Below are positions 36,092 to 48,800 of a stretch of DNA of 64,000 bases, in pieces. The translations under genes and the position numbers were made by a program. Position 1 is the stretch's first letter; every line of letters starts with the position of its first letter. The notes under the pieces were generated by a model. The model was not told the DNA's origin. It ran no database searches and worked only from the letters and a program-made list of their open reading frames with translations. Source of the DNA: Certhia americana (lineage: Eukaryota > Chordata > Aves > Passeriformes > Certhiidae); contig CM031858.1 in NCBI GenBank assembly GCA_018697195.1, positions 88,729,316-88,793,315 on the forward strand. Direction: 5' to 3'.

Positions 36092-37715
36092 AAGTAGAAT
36101 CAAAATGAGGTCTAAGGAAGACGAGGGGCTATGAAGCAAGCCAGCAGACTTGAAGCACACAGAAAATTCTGTCCCTATATCTTCCAGGAAAAATCCAGGA
36201 ATATTGCATTAATGACCAAGTAAGCAAACTGGACACACACATGTCCATGGGACAAGAGTGTATCCAAGGGTGTGGAGAGAAGTAGCTAAGGTCATTGCAA
36301 GGACTGCTTTGTACCTTCTTCAAAAGGTCCCTAGGAATCAGAAGAGGATCCTGAGGCCTGGCAAGTGTTAACATGTTCATAGCCATGAAGGCAGGTCTGG
36401 GGAACTATTTGCTGGTAGAGCTCCCTTCAGTTTCCACAAGCATTTTGGATAAAATCCTTGTGAAAACCATGTGCGGTCACATGGAGGACAAGAAGACAAT
36501 TGGGAACAGCATGGATTCACAAACAGCAAATTGTGGCTGGACAGTCTGAGTGCTTGCTCTGATGGATGAAAGAAGAGGTTATTTATCTTGGCTTCTGCAA
36601 GGCCTGTTACATGGTATTCCTACAGCCAAATTGGTGAGACATGGACTTGAGCAGTGGACAACACGGCATACGCACTATTGGCCATATTATGAAGCTCCAA
36701 GAGTTGTGATCAGTTGCAAAATGTCCAACTGATGAGTGATTTCTATGAATCTATTTCTATGAATATCTATCAGGAATCAATACTAGTAATGGCATTCATT
36801 CATGCCTTCATTGCAAATGTAGCCAGTGGGATGAAATAAAGCCCTCAGCAAGTTTACCGATGATACCTGATTAGGGGTGCAATTGATGTGCCAATTAATG
36901 TGCAGGGCATTCTCAACAAGCTGGAGTATAAATCTGACAGAAACTTTTTAAAGTTCAGAATAGGCCAATGCAAATTCCTGATCATGCAGCAGGACAGGCT
37001 GAGCACCAATTGTCTCCAGAGCAGAACTGCATAAAAAGTCCTGGGTGTCCCAGCAGACAAAAAAACTCCAATGTGAGTCAGCAGTGCATCCTGAGGGTCA
37101 ACACCATCCTGGGCTATACTAGCAAGAGTGTAGCCAGCAAGCTGAAGAAAAGTGATTCTTTGCCCTCTGCCTAGCACTAGTAAGACCCTGCCTGGAGGAC
37201 TGTGTTCTGTTTTGGATTCCCCTGACAAGATGGACATTGATATACTAGAATGAGTCTCCCGGAGTACCAGGTGGCTGAAGCACACAACATACATGGAGAA
37301 GCTAACAGGAAAAGGGTTTTTCTGGCTGAAGGTGAGAATAAGGGGGGAATCTAATTGTTTTCACCTAACTATTGGCAAAGTACAGATAAGATGAAGTCAG
37401 ACACTTCTAGGTAGTGCATCACAATAAGACTAGAGGCAACAGCCCCAAGTCACAACATAGGAAATTTTGCCTAAATATCAGAAAAAATCTTTCCTTTCTT
37501 GTGTGTGTATGCATGTACACATATATGTATGAAATACTCACACAGGTATCAAGAGACTCTGGAATTTCCATTCTTGAAGATCAGATGAAGGCCTCTGTGC
37601 AAGCTCCTGAGCAACCTTTGAACTCAGATGTAACTTCAAAGCTGATCTTGTTTGGGTCGGCCCAGATGAATCCCAAAGACATCTTCCAACCTGCTACTTC
37701 CAACAGAATTTGGTT
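36010..37715 (+). mobile_element. old degraded CR1 LINE (plus strand)
   Basis: A series of plus-strand blocks follows CR1 ORF2 order. CATGGGACAAGAGTGTATCC (near 36,247) corresponds to the 'MGPDGIHPRVLRELAE' coding stretch. AAATCCTTGTGAAAACCATG and CAGCATGGATTCACAAACAG (36,450-36,530) match the central reverse-transcriptase region. AAGTTTACCGATGATACCTG (near 36,850) is the decayed FADDT motif. CAACACCATCCTGGGCTATA and the adjoining GTGTAGCCAGCAAG (37,100-37,140) and CCTGGAGGACTGTGTTCTG (37,190) lie in the C-terminal part. The 3' end fades near 37,715 without a clear octamer tail. The copy has many stops and indels and is much older than the minus-strand copy at 29,641. Confidence 0.87.
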
Positions 37716-38984
37716 GTGCTTACTTAAATGGCTGTTTGATGATTTAAACAATATTCCTGGGATACATTGTATTTTGAAGAACAAAGAACAGTCAAAATGC
37801 AGATCATTATTATTATCAAAATGCATGTCATTGCTGCTAGGAAATATTGTAGGAGTGATCACTTGCACCAGGATGCCAGAATAGATTGGGGGTTTTTATT
37901 AAACAGAACAAAAAAATGTCAGTTATCCCAACCTACTTAATGTTCCTCACACAGATACCATCCCTTACCATTAATTATCTTACTTATCTGTACATCCTTG
38001 TTTATATGTTTTCTGCTTCAGATGAGTCCCTTGGGGCTTAGAAGAAAAGGTGTATTTTCTTTGTGACCTTATAATCTCTCTTCCATTTAGTTTTCCTTTT
38101 ACATTAGGCTGGTGTTTTTATAGAATAGCACATAGTTTCATCAGTTGAAGTAGCCATATTTCAGATTTGTAGCAGCTCACTTACAGCTCATCACTGGGTA
38201 TGTATAGTTAGGACTCTTTGGTTTTTTGTTCCAGATTAAACATTTATCAGCATTACTCTTGGTCCACACTTTTATCAGCAATCACAAAGAATTGTGATTA
38301 TTCTGCAATTCTCAGACATCTTTGGCTTTTACTACATTAAATAATCTAGTATGATTTAAACTCACCTCATTATTCAGCCTGAAACAAATTACTGAGGACT
38401 GTGATGAACAGTGCATTTCCCTACACTGACCTACTAGAAATCTCTCCAACTTATGAACAGTGAGCATTGAATTTTTTGGTCTGTGTTTCCTACTGTCCAA
38501 CCAGTAAGGGGTTGTGCCCTGTAAAGAAAGTTTCAGCCTGGAAACCTCCAAAATCTATTCCATAGTGTTCTTTACCTACATAAAGAATTCTTTTCACTTT
38601 GCTGAGGTAGAGTCTGATCTTATTTGGGTTCCCCTTTCATATCCAAGTTACTTATCAGTCCTACAAACATTCTGGCAGACTTCCTGTTTTGGATGTGCTT
38701 AAAAAATATTTTATTACTAGTTTTATGCCTTTGGAAACTTGGTCTTCAAAGTAATCTTTTGGCTGGACTTACTAAATTTAACTTTCCAGAGTTGATATTC
38801 TTTTACATTTTTCTGGTTGGGAAACTTCCACTTTCAGAAGAACTTCTAACAATCACCGTTACTGATGTACCACTGTGTATTGAAATGGTGTATAAAAAAA
38901 TGAGAACTCTGGGGAGTTTCTCCTTCCAGATTTCCTGCTTTTCCCTCCAAAATGACCTGACATTAACTGAAAGATGGTAGTTGC

Positions 38985-39201
38985 AGTTTAAATATAAAGA
39001 AAAAATTCTCTCCTGTCAGGATGGTGAGGCACTGAAACATGTTGCCCAGAGAAGTTGTGCATGCTCCATTCAAGGACATGTTTAACAACAGGTTGGATCA
39101 AGCTCTGAGCAACCTGGTTTAATGAAAGGTGGCCCAGCCCACACAAGAGGTATGGAACCAGATCATCTTGAAGAACCATTCTATGACTTTATGATTTTAT
39201 G
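38985..39201 (+). mobile_element. CR1 LINE 3' end (plus strand)
   Basis: The blocks GATGGTGAGGCACTGAAACA, GTTGCCCAGAGAAGTTGTGC and CAGGTTGGATCAAGCTCTGA follow the canonical CR1 3' region, and the copy ends in the octamer-like tail ATTCTATGACTTTATGATTT. Only about 215 bp remain. Mutations are common but the order is intact. Confidence 0.93.
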
Positions 39202-40218
39202 TAGTTATTGTTATTAAATTATTACTGTTCTTTTTTCTGAACTGCTTTCTCCCTCTTTAGTGCCTCCTCAGAAAAGGCCCTAAAACATGCAGGAAATGCT
39301 CATAAAATTCAAACCATGAGAAAAAAAAAAAAAGAAAAAGAGACAGAATTTGTAAAAAATTATAGAAAGGGGAGCAGAATGAAGAAAGAGCAAGCTGAGA
39401 AAACTTACAAAGATAAATAAAAAAGTGATAATACTGAAATAATCCTTTCTGAAATACTACCAATTTCAGTGCAGCTCACTCCACAGTGAGATGAGTCCTT
39501 GAAATATTCTGAAATTATGAAACTCTGTGTTTTCTGAAAATTATACCCACATATAGACAGAAGTGTATATATGGATAAATGTATGTGTGTATGCATGTTC
39601 TGCCTCAGAAATGAGGACTACTGAGGCATGCTTTGATGGGATGAATAGTGAACAGAATCCCCAAACCAGAGGCAAATTTCATCCTTGAGCACCTGCTAGA
39701 TTTCATCAGCAGATTCCGAAAAGTGGGCTCTGTCTCCTGCAAACAGGTGTGTACAGACGTGATTCCTGGGTATATTCTGGCAATGGCCCAGCACTGCACA
39801 CTTGCAGAAGAAGCCAAGGATTGCACCAGATTATGTCAGTGCCTTTGTAGGACTGAGTCCTGTGAGCTTTTTCTCATGAGCTACTCCAGGAGAGTAGATG
39901 ATTTCTCCCTGAGGCAGCTGCTCTGCACAAAAGTGGTAGGTCAGTTTAGAGTTCTAACTCTAAGGTAAGGCATTACAGCAACAACTTTAACATTTCTCCA
40001 GATTTGCAGGGAGAAGATATCTCACCTTTTGTAACTGAACAATTTTGGAACTGAACAATTATCAAACTTCAGAAATGCGCCTACCACCCCTTAAAGGAAA
40101 ATAATACAAAACTGAATATTATTCTATGGATAAATAACATATCCATTCTTACTCTAAGAGTTCTGATGGATTCTGACTTCTTATTTGAAAGGCCAAGTTG
40201 CAGTTGCAGTTGTAAGCA

Positions 40219-40238
40219 TTTTTTTTTTTTTTTTTTTT
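40219..40238. repeat. T20 homopolymer
   Basis: An uninterrupted run of about 20 T, preceded by a short GCAGTT duplication. No retroposon body is identified in either orientation. Confidence 0.9.
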
Positions 40239-42705
40239 ATACTAGACTTGACAGTGGGACTTTTAATTTATATCTCTGAGGACAGATCTAGGTCCTCCAA
40301 GTGATTGAAGTAAAGGTAAATGACAGCACTGGTTGGTTGTCTTGCTTTTCTTGAGAGCCCCCAGCACAGGACAAGGGAATCAGCAGCTGGGAGCCATCAG
40401 CACCTGGGATGTGTTTTGTTGCATGCAACAGCTTTGAGTTTGTTTCCCAATTGGGTTCAAGATGTAAAATTTAACCTGTAAAACCTCCTGGGGTTTGAGC
40501 TGTAGCAACTTGAAGGCCTCTGCAAGGTTAGCAACTTTTTTGCAACTGAGCGCTGGAGAAACTCTTATTTCAGGCAGATATGATCCTTACCCTGAAGCAC
40601 TCATTATCTCTGAGGTGTTTCACACTTCACTAAAGGCCTTCATGTATCCTCAATAAAAGCTCTCTGATCATTCACTCTTTCTGATTTCCCTGTCTCCTCC
40701 TCAATGAATGCTTGTGGGTGTAGTGCTCTCCTTTACCCTTATAAAGGGAGACAATTCCTTCAGGAGGCAAAGAAAGGTGGTTCACAGACAGAAAAGGAAA
40801 GGCTCAGATTAAGAAGAGAGATGCAAAGACCTAAGTAAGTTTGAGAAGAGTTACCTATTCTCAATCTAAAGAAACTGGCAATATGCAAGAAATAAGAAGA
40901 CTGCAAAAGTAGAGAAAAGAAATATTGACAGAAACCTCATCACAGTTAGATGACACAGAAGAGTGCCTGAAACAAGAAGAAGACTATAACAGGAGACACA
41001 ATACAGTACACAGCAAAACAAGGTAATGGAAGTTAGAAAAGAAAATGAAAAAACAAATGTTTAAGAGTCAAATTTAGGTTTTATGTTTTTTTTTTAAAGT
41101 TCAATGGAAAATGTACACATGAAATGGTACATATATAAGCTATTTTTCTCCCATAAAGCTGTTGCGTTACATGATATAAATGGGCTGTGCTACTAGTAGT
41201 TCTGTGAGGTAGGACAAGGTTATTATTTTATGTTCTTGGAGCTAAGCACTGAAAGACAAAGTGAATCTCAAGAGGGCACAGTGGAAATCTGCAGGTGGAG
41301 AAGGGATCTGATTTTGCTGGGCATCACTGAATTATTTCTCCCTTAGAAAAGTTTCATATATTAAAAAAGTATAATGAAATTAAAATATGCGGTTTGATAT
41401 AAAAAGTCATTATGGTATAGCAAGGTATGATTTTATGTTGAACAAAATTATTGTTCTGCCTTTTTTGCCTGTTGTTGCTACTTTACTGGGCAACAGCAGT
41501 ACAACCTGTCAGAAAAGCTGCAGCAAATAAGGCTTTTATAACTTCAGTTTGAAACACTAATATTTACTGAAATTTGAGAGTTATCGCCAATATTGATGTA
41601 ACACATGTTCCAACGGTCCTGTAAAAGAAAACAACTGACAATATACGTTTCAAAGCTGTTTCTGATTTTACATCTATAATTTACTCTACAGCTCTCTGCA
41701 GTAGTTTCCTGATCAAACTAGTCATGCTCTACCCTGACAAACTGATAAACTCAGCATATTGAAGTATCTCACAGTAGCTTTTTATATCAAGAATTTCACT
41801 GCAATTTCACTTCCATAAGGAACTTGAAGAGCACAATATGGACAGCATGTTAAAAAATATTCTTGATCAATAGAGATGAACTATTTGCTTTTTTGAGCAT
41901 GATTTTATCCTGATGACTCTGGAGATGGAATTATGACTGACACAAAGTGGATTTCATACATTTATGGTCAAGGCCCCTGACTCTCACAAGCATTATGACA
42001 CCAGAGAATATAAGATTTGCTGAATCTTCTGAGAATGCAGAAGAAGCCAAAGCTAAACTGAGTCTTCAGCTTTCAGCAGCAAACTGGACTGTCTGTGAGC
42101 ACAAGCAAAGCAGAAATTGTCTAAGGTAGCAGGCTCCTGGAAAGACAACACGCACAACCCTTAACATCTCTCCACCCTAATTTTGTCCATATTAGGACAG
42201 GGTAAAACAGGTTTTCTGAAAGTGCTGCTGCCCCTAAAGTAGGAGTGGAAACTACTGGTAGAATGCTCAGTGATAGCTGACGGCTATCAGTCCCTGGAGG
42301 CAGCGAGATTAACAGCATGGATCTTCTAGATCTCTCCATTGTAATTCCACACTTTTCTGTGGCAGGCAGGGCTGGCCCAGTCCCATCTGTTATTTTAGGA
42401 GGATTGACTGTCAGTTTTGTCTGAGCCATTCAAAAGTCTTGTGCTGACTCTAGAATAAAAGGCATGCAAATTATTTATAGTGAGGAATATTTTAAATGAG
42501 GAATAATCATGGCATTGTTTATATTTAGAAATTCAGAGAACGTCCTTGGTCTCAATGTAGTATGTAGCATGCTACTCATTCCAAAATGCAGATGAACTTA
42601 ACAGTGTTTTATTCTCCACCTCTGGCTATCTCAGTTTCTTCTTTTTCTACCCAAAGTTCCTTGTCAATTCAACAGTGTAATATTAAAACCAATTTTCATT
42701 CAGAG

Positions 42706-42809
42706 TGGATGGATGGATGGATGGATGGATGGATGGATGGATGGATGGATGGNNNNNNNNNNTGGATGGATGGATGGATGGATGGATGGATGGATGGATG
42801 GATGGATGG
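42706..42809. repeat. (TGGA)n microsatellite containing an assembly gap
   Basis: TGGA units run on both sides of 10 N bases at 42,753-42,762. The sequence outside the Ns is nearly perfect, so the true array is likely longer than shown and failed to assemble. Reading it as protein gives a WMDG repeat, which is an artefact. Confidence 0.98.
42753..42762. other. assembly gap (10 N)
   Basis: Ten consecutive Ns inside the TGGA array. The round number suggests a placeholder, so coordinates downstream are relative to an arbitrary gap size. Confidence 0.97.
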
Positions 42810-45800
42810 TCGGTCTGCCATCACTGTCTGCTTTTGAGATTTGAGTCACAAAAGTTCAGTTTTGACTTTCAAAATTCCTTGTGTTTGGAAGATATACCTT
42901 CTGCCAATGGAATTTCCAGACATTACCAATTCAGTAGCCAAAGTCAGAAATTGTACATGGAACTTCCCAAGTCTCTGCCACAACTGTCTGATTGATTTTT
43001 GTGCCCTAGAGCTTATTCCTTCAAACTGACCCTCAGACCTCAAGAGATGGAAATGAACCATTCCTTTAGATTTCTCAGTTGTCCTCTTGGTCCATTCTGG
43101 GCTTGTGCTGTTCCCTTATGTTGCAGGCAGTGTTTTTCATAGTGGTTTGAATTTTTGAACGTAACTGCTTCTCTAGTTTCACAAATCAAGATAGCTTTTT
43201 ATTTAACTGATTCATTACTTTTTACAATTGTTTATAAGTGTCACAGTGAACATATTGTCACATATTATAAGCCCCCTTTCTGCTATCTGTATTAAGTCAA
43301 GGATTGTATTATGAGGCTCATGGGGATCAGATTTCTCACTCCTTATTTCATACTCCATGCTCCTTTAATACTTACTCTTTGGTATACTACTACTCTAGGA
43401 GAGAGGAGGAACTTTCTGTGAGTTTTGCTTGGGCTCAGTCTAGGGCTACACTCTAGCCAGTTCACAGACTTCCTTGCTCTCCCTATTTCTGGCAAAATTC
43501 TGGTTGTTTGTTTATTTGTTTGTTTTTTCAGAGATGAAAATTATTCCAAGAGTAAGTAAGCTCTGCTGTTTGTATGCACAGATCCTTGCCCTTCTTTCTG
43601 AAAACTCTTTGAGCACTGTGGCTGGAGGCTTACTTCAGCTTTTTAGTTGGACAGTGGCTTCCATTATTTCAGTTGTCATTACTGTCAAGGAGCTTGATTG
43701 GTTTTTTATTAGTCCCCAGTGAAGACTGGGTACTTGCTTCCAGTTTTTGATGAACTATTAGGAAGCTATTCCCTCAAAAAAAAGTACTTTGAGATTTTAA
43801 AGAAGAAAATGGTAGGTGATTTTAAATTATTTTTAGGTCTGAGATTAGTAGTGTAGAAATGTTATTTAGACTTTATACAAAAAAAACCCACAGTAATTTC
43901 TTCTTTGTACCAGACAACTAGCAACTCCTCTTACACCTGCTGGTATATTAGTCACTTTTTGAAAATCAGCACAAGCAAACTTCCCAAGGGCAGCTTTGAT
44001 GAAATGGCATACTCCCCATGCCAGTGAAAAATAACCTGCTGCCTTCCCTGTAATAACCAAACACACAGTCAGAAGCTGTTTGAAAACCCAGGATTCACTC
44101 CCAGAACTGTGGAGTCTTGCTTTGCCAGCATGCAGGGGAAGAATTAGTTCATGGCTGTTAGAGATAATCCTTTCCCTGCTAGTAAAGTCATCCCAAGCCA
44201 GTGACCCTTTAAAAATATGAAGGAATATTTGCCAGCTCTGGTCTTCTATGACCCTGTTGGAAGAGACATTCATGTCTCAAGACACCCTGTGCACCCTTCT
44301 TTGTTTTCTACTGATAATCTACTGGTTTCACTCTGTTTCATCTTGTCTCTCCACTACACCAGGCTGGCTGGGTGGTGAGACACTACAAAATTACATTAAG
44401 CAAGACCTAAGGGCAGACATCCAAGTGCAAGATTGAGAGCAAAAGGGTATAAATAAAGCAATGACAAATTCACTTCTAGAGTATACTTTACCATGACTCC
44501 ACTTATCCCAATCATCCCATGAGGGATTTCTTTCTTTTGCAGTGCTCTGCAGTGCGAGCAGATGGTGGATTCATGGTCAGATTTCTTTCCAGGTGGTGAG
44601 CTCACTTCTGTGTGGCTTCCGTTCCTATATGCCCTGTATTCCTTTGGGACTCTGCTCCTGGATGCACAGGCCAATACTGATCATGTCCTGCCTTGAGAGG
44701 GACACTTCAGATACTTAAAAGGTTGTTTCCATGTGAGCCTGGCAGGGAACTGTTAGCAAAATATTGCTGATTTTGCCTGCTGAGATTAGAAGCGTTGTGC
44801 ACCAAGAGTGCACGTTCTCCTTTTGTCCTTCGTCAGTCTGCTGACAAGCTGACCCTCCCCATGAGATCCTTTAATTCTCATCATGCTCCACTGAGGTTAT
44901 TTATACAATTGTCATACCTCTATTATGAGATATCAGGGCTGGGTGTGTGTGTGTGAGGGGGTGATGGTGGTGTGGGGGGGTGTGTATGTGTGTGTGTGTG
45001 TATTCTACAAGGTTCATGATCACTTAGTGATATTCTACACACATCACATTTTAATAACATGGATATCTGATGCTGTAAAATTCATATGGTATGAGTGTTA
45101 ATGCAACTTGTATTCAGTGTTTTAGATGGTGTCTTCTTGGAAGATCAGCTCCTCTGTGTTTTGATGTATGTCTAGGTATAAAGTACATTTTCTTCTATCT
45201 ACTTGCACTAGAATTCCATGCAAAGAATATCACTTGTATAGAGCTATACCATAAATCCACTTTAAAAAAAAATAAATCCTGGTTTTATCTTATCTTGGAT
45301 GTACACTGCTCCCAGTTCCCTGCAGATAGTCTCCCTTGATACAGAAATCCAGACACTGATTTTGAAGATAGAGTTCATTTTGGACTTTATTGAGGCAATA
45401 GACCTTGGTCTTGGCTGCCTTCAGAGGACAGAATTTCAGTCAAGCAGAGCTGATGTTGTAATCTTGGATGATGATGGCATTTGTGATTGTTCAGTGAGCC
45501 TTCCAAGGAATCAGCCTACTTCTCTGGGTTTGGACACAATTATTTTCATTCTGACAAAATTACTTGTGGTGTGGGAGGAGATCACAACTATAGCTGGGGT
45601 AGATTTAGATCTTTCCTAGCCATAAGATGTTTTGTTGTTTGCATCATGTCCTGCATTTATAAAATTTTCAAAGTCAGTGGAGTAAAAATTCTGATTTTCT
45701 TTTCAGAATGGTGAATAAGGTCAGCTGTCCAGAGATATTTTTCTCTTTCTAGTACTTGTAGGAAAAGAGGCAAATGAGTAGATTTTTAAAATTGTGCTAA

Positions 45801-48800
45801 AACAGACATCATAATGAGATTATAATTTTAGAAAACAATTGGCTATGAATCAAAGACTTTTCCTCTCTTCCCTTCCCTAACTCATTTTTAAAAACCCAAT
45901 TTAGCACCTTTTTTTTTCCTGAATTGATACCTGTCTGTACAAGATAGCTGTAAACCAAAATTATTTGGTTAATTGAATGATGTGATTCAAATGTTGTATA
46001 TGCGGGCTTTTATCCCCTTTCTTTCTCCCACTAATGAGGAAAAGAATTCTATGTTTAGGGGATTATACTACTAGGATCATGAGTTTAATGTGAAGCTCAA
46101 ATAGTTGGAATTGACAGTTTTATCAAACAATAATAAAATTAGAACGATAAAGTAAATACAACCTAGAGAAATGAGACAGAAGGCAGAAACTGAGGAGCAG
46201 GTTTTTTCCACCGCTAGTGTTTTTGTAGTTGGTGGCCACAAAAGCATCTTTCTGAGATATTTTTCTTGGTGTCATGGGCTGACTAAAGCAGGAGAGAGGT
46301 AGTAGGATGAAAAGTTTTCTCAGGCTTCCCAGCGACAGATACTTTCTGATGAACAGGGCTCCTAATCACTCAACAGAGATAGATGCTTTATGCCTCACTT
46401 ACCACACACTTCTGTTGCAATCTTTGGTTTATTCACATCTAGTGAGCTTGATTGTGCTTTCATTTTTTGGAGAACTGAATTTCTAGTGTTTCTCTATTTG
46501 AAAGCAAGCTCTTGTAACGCACGGTATGGAGTCAATTGAATACGGGCTTTTAGAACAGAATATTGACTATTCTTTCTTCAAAGATTAGACTTTATTTCCA
46601 AATTTTTGATAGCTTTTTGAGCCCTTTTTTCTTCTTCTCTTTTTTTTTTTCCCTTTTTTTGTTTTTTCAAATCTAGTGCATGGTGCTACCGCATTTGCAG
46701 AGTTTGATCCAGAAGAATCGAAGCACATGCTTAAGGAAAAGAATGGCATGCGGTTCATGAACCCCATAATTAGTTCCCCTTCCTAGCTCTAAGCAGTAAT
46801 TAAATCTGTCACTTCTGCTCTGCTGATTCATTTATTTAGCTATTTAATTGCTCAGCTCAATACGTCTTTATCTCCGGAACTGCAACATTTTATTCAGGCT
46901 AAGGAATAGCATAAGCCATTATTATTTTTTGTCCATGGGCAGAGACATGTAAAAGAAAAGAACACTAATACTAGATGATTTGGTGGTTTTGTCAGTTTTC
47001 ACTTATCAAACAAAACAGTATTTAAGGGAAAACTTTAACCAGTGCTTGAGGATAGCTTTCTGTACACAGGTTTCCTTCTCCAGGAAATTATGTCAAATGC
47101 AAGAACCCAATGTATCTGATCCAGGTTTCTATTTCCATAATGAGTTAAATTAAAGCACTTCCAGGTAATGCATAATTCTCTATAAAATAAGTGATCTATT
47201 GGCAGAATATTTTATGAACAGTTTAAAATTGCAAACATACATTAAATTGTTTATAAACTAAACAGTATCTTTTCTTTCTACATTTTAGTTTCGTGACATC
47301 ACTTGTCAGGGAGATTTCTGTCATCTGTCTCTTAGATTGATCATTAAATGGAGAATTTTCATCTGAAAAGCAAATGGCATTTGGAATGCTTTCACACTTG
47401 CAAAGACAACCTTTCTGAATACCCCTTTGTGAGGCATATATCCATACATGCAGTTTTTCTCATATTACATTTTCATCACTCCTTATGGGAGGTTTCCAAC
47501 CTATCCATAGGTCGGAAAAGCTGGTGTAGGAAAGCAGCATGAAAAATGATGAGGAGCAGATCAAGACAGATCAATAAAACAGAGCCTTTTGGTGAAAGGA
47601 GAATTATTTTTATTTTTATAACTCTTTATTTCCCCTCTTTGAAAGCAGGAATGATAGATACAAAAATTAAAGATACAAAACCCACCCAGAATTCAGAGAC
47701 AAGGATATTTTTCTGTCACTTCTAGCATCAGTAACTCAGTTCCACCAATTTATTCATCTGCCTGGCTGGCTAAACTTTTATACCATGCACACAGCCGTGC
47801 ATTTCACTCCATTAGTGATTTATTTTTGCTGTCTTGTTATTCAGTCGCAACTATGCAGTTATTTAAGTCATTGCTCATGTTTCTGCCAAGTAAGCTTATT
47901 ATTCTAAAAATCTTTTTCCTGCTTACCTGGAGGGGTTTTTGTTGTTGAGGATTACGTTGGGGCTTTTTTATTCCTTCAGTGAGACTTCTGTCCACTCTTT
48001 TGCAACGCAAAACATGTTTGTGCTGCTGCTGTGGCCAACCCACCCAGTTGGCCCTTACTGAAGTAGAGGCAGGAGCCTGAGTAAAGACCAGCCAGTGGAA
48101 CTGGCAGGGTTAATTAGCCATATTGCATGGAACACCTTGGAAATTCCACTAGATGTACTTCCATTACTCTGGCTGCTGTGCTGGTTTCCCCAGAACTGCA
48201 CCATGCCTGCACCAGAGTGAGGACCCCTGCCTCCCTCTCCCCCGTCATCAGAGAGGGCTTTGTCAGCCCATGGGCTGGCAGCTTTGGCCCAACAATGCTC
48301 AGTCTGTGTTGTTCATGTTGGCGTTATTGTTTTGCATCTGTGCACTTGGGGTTAGTCACCACTCTTTGTTGAAATAAAGAATATTTCTATCCCTGCTGAA
48401 TCTAGGAAGTCTGGAAATCTTGTGGAAAGTTTTGTTCTTGCAAGCCTGCATATGAGATTTTTGGATTAGAGTTTTGTATGAGCTTCACTTAAATATTCTC
48501 TTTTAAATCAAGTGATATTCTCAAAGTACACTCTTCATTACATTGGACACATGCTCAAATTCAGTGAATTAATAAAGCAGCAAAAATCCTCTGTGCCCAT
48601 CCTTTGTGAATAGGGGTGCTTTGAGAATAAGTCTGTAAGTGAATTGGTTTAGTTTGCAAAAGTGTTCACTGCAGCAGGACAAACAAGTGTGATCAGAAGA
48701 GGGCATGGGAATGAAATGGAAAAAATAACATTTATTTGTAGTTGATTTTTGAGTTGATGGAAACCCGACAGAGGAAATACAGGGTTAATTTCAGATGGCC

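Larger units (their letters stand above)
37716..42705. other. AT-rich region between repeats
   Basis: No gene is recognisable. Contents are the CR1 end at 38,985-39,201, a T20 tract at 40,219-40,238, and a stretch at about 40,400-40,760 with a GTTGCATGCAAC palindrome and a CTCAATAAAAGCTCTCTGAT motif that looks somewhat like the polyadenylation/R region of an LTR. Open frames (up to 118 codons) look like chance. Confidence 0.5.

Noticed and set aside
42586..42995. Frames encoding WMDG repeats
   Set aside because: They are translations of the TGGA microsatellite and the N gap.
43532..43551. 20-bp microexon-like segment between TGTTTTTTCAG and GTAAGT
   Set aside because: Too short and not phase-informative. 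Such pairs are expected by chance.
45299..45619. 106-codon plus-strand frame rich in acidic residues and isoleucine
   Set aside because: No family resemblance, no flanking splice signals, and no codon pattern distinguishing it from its surroundings.
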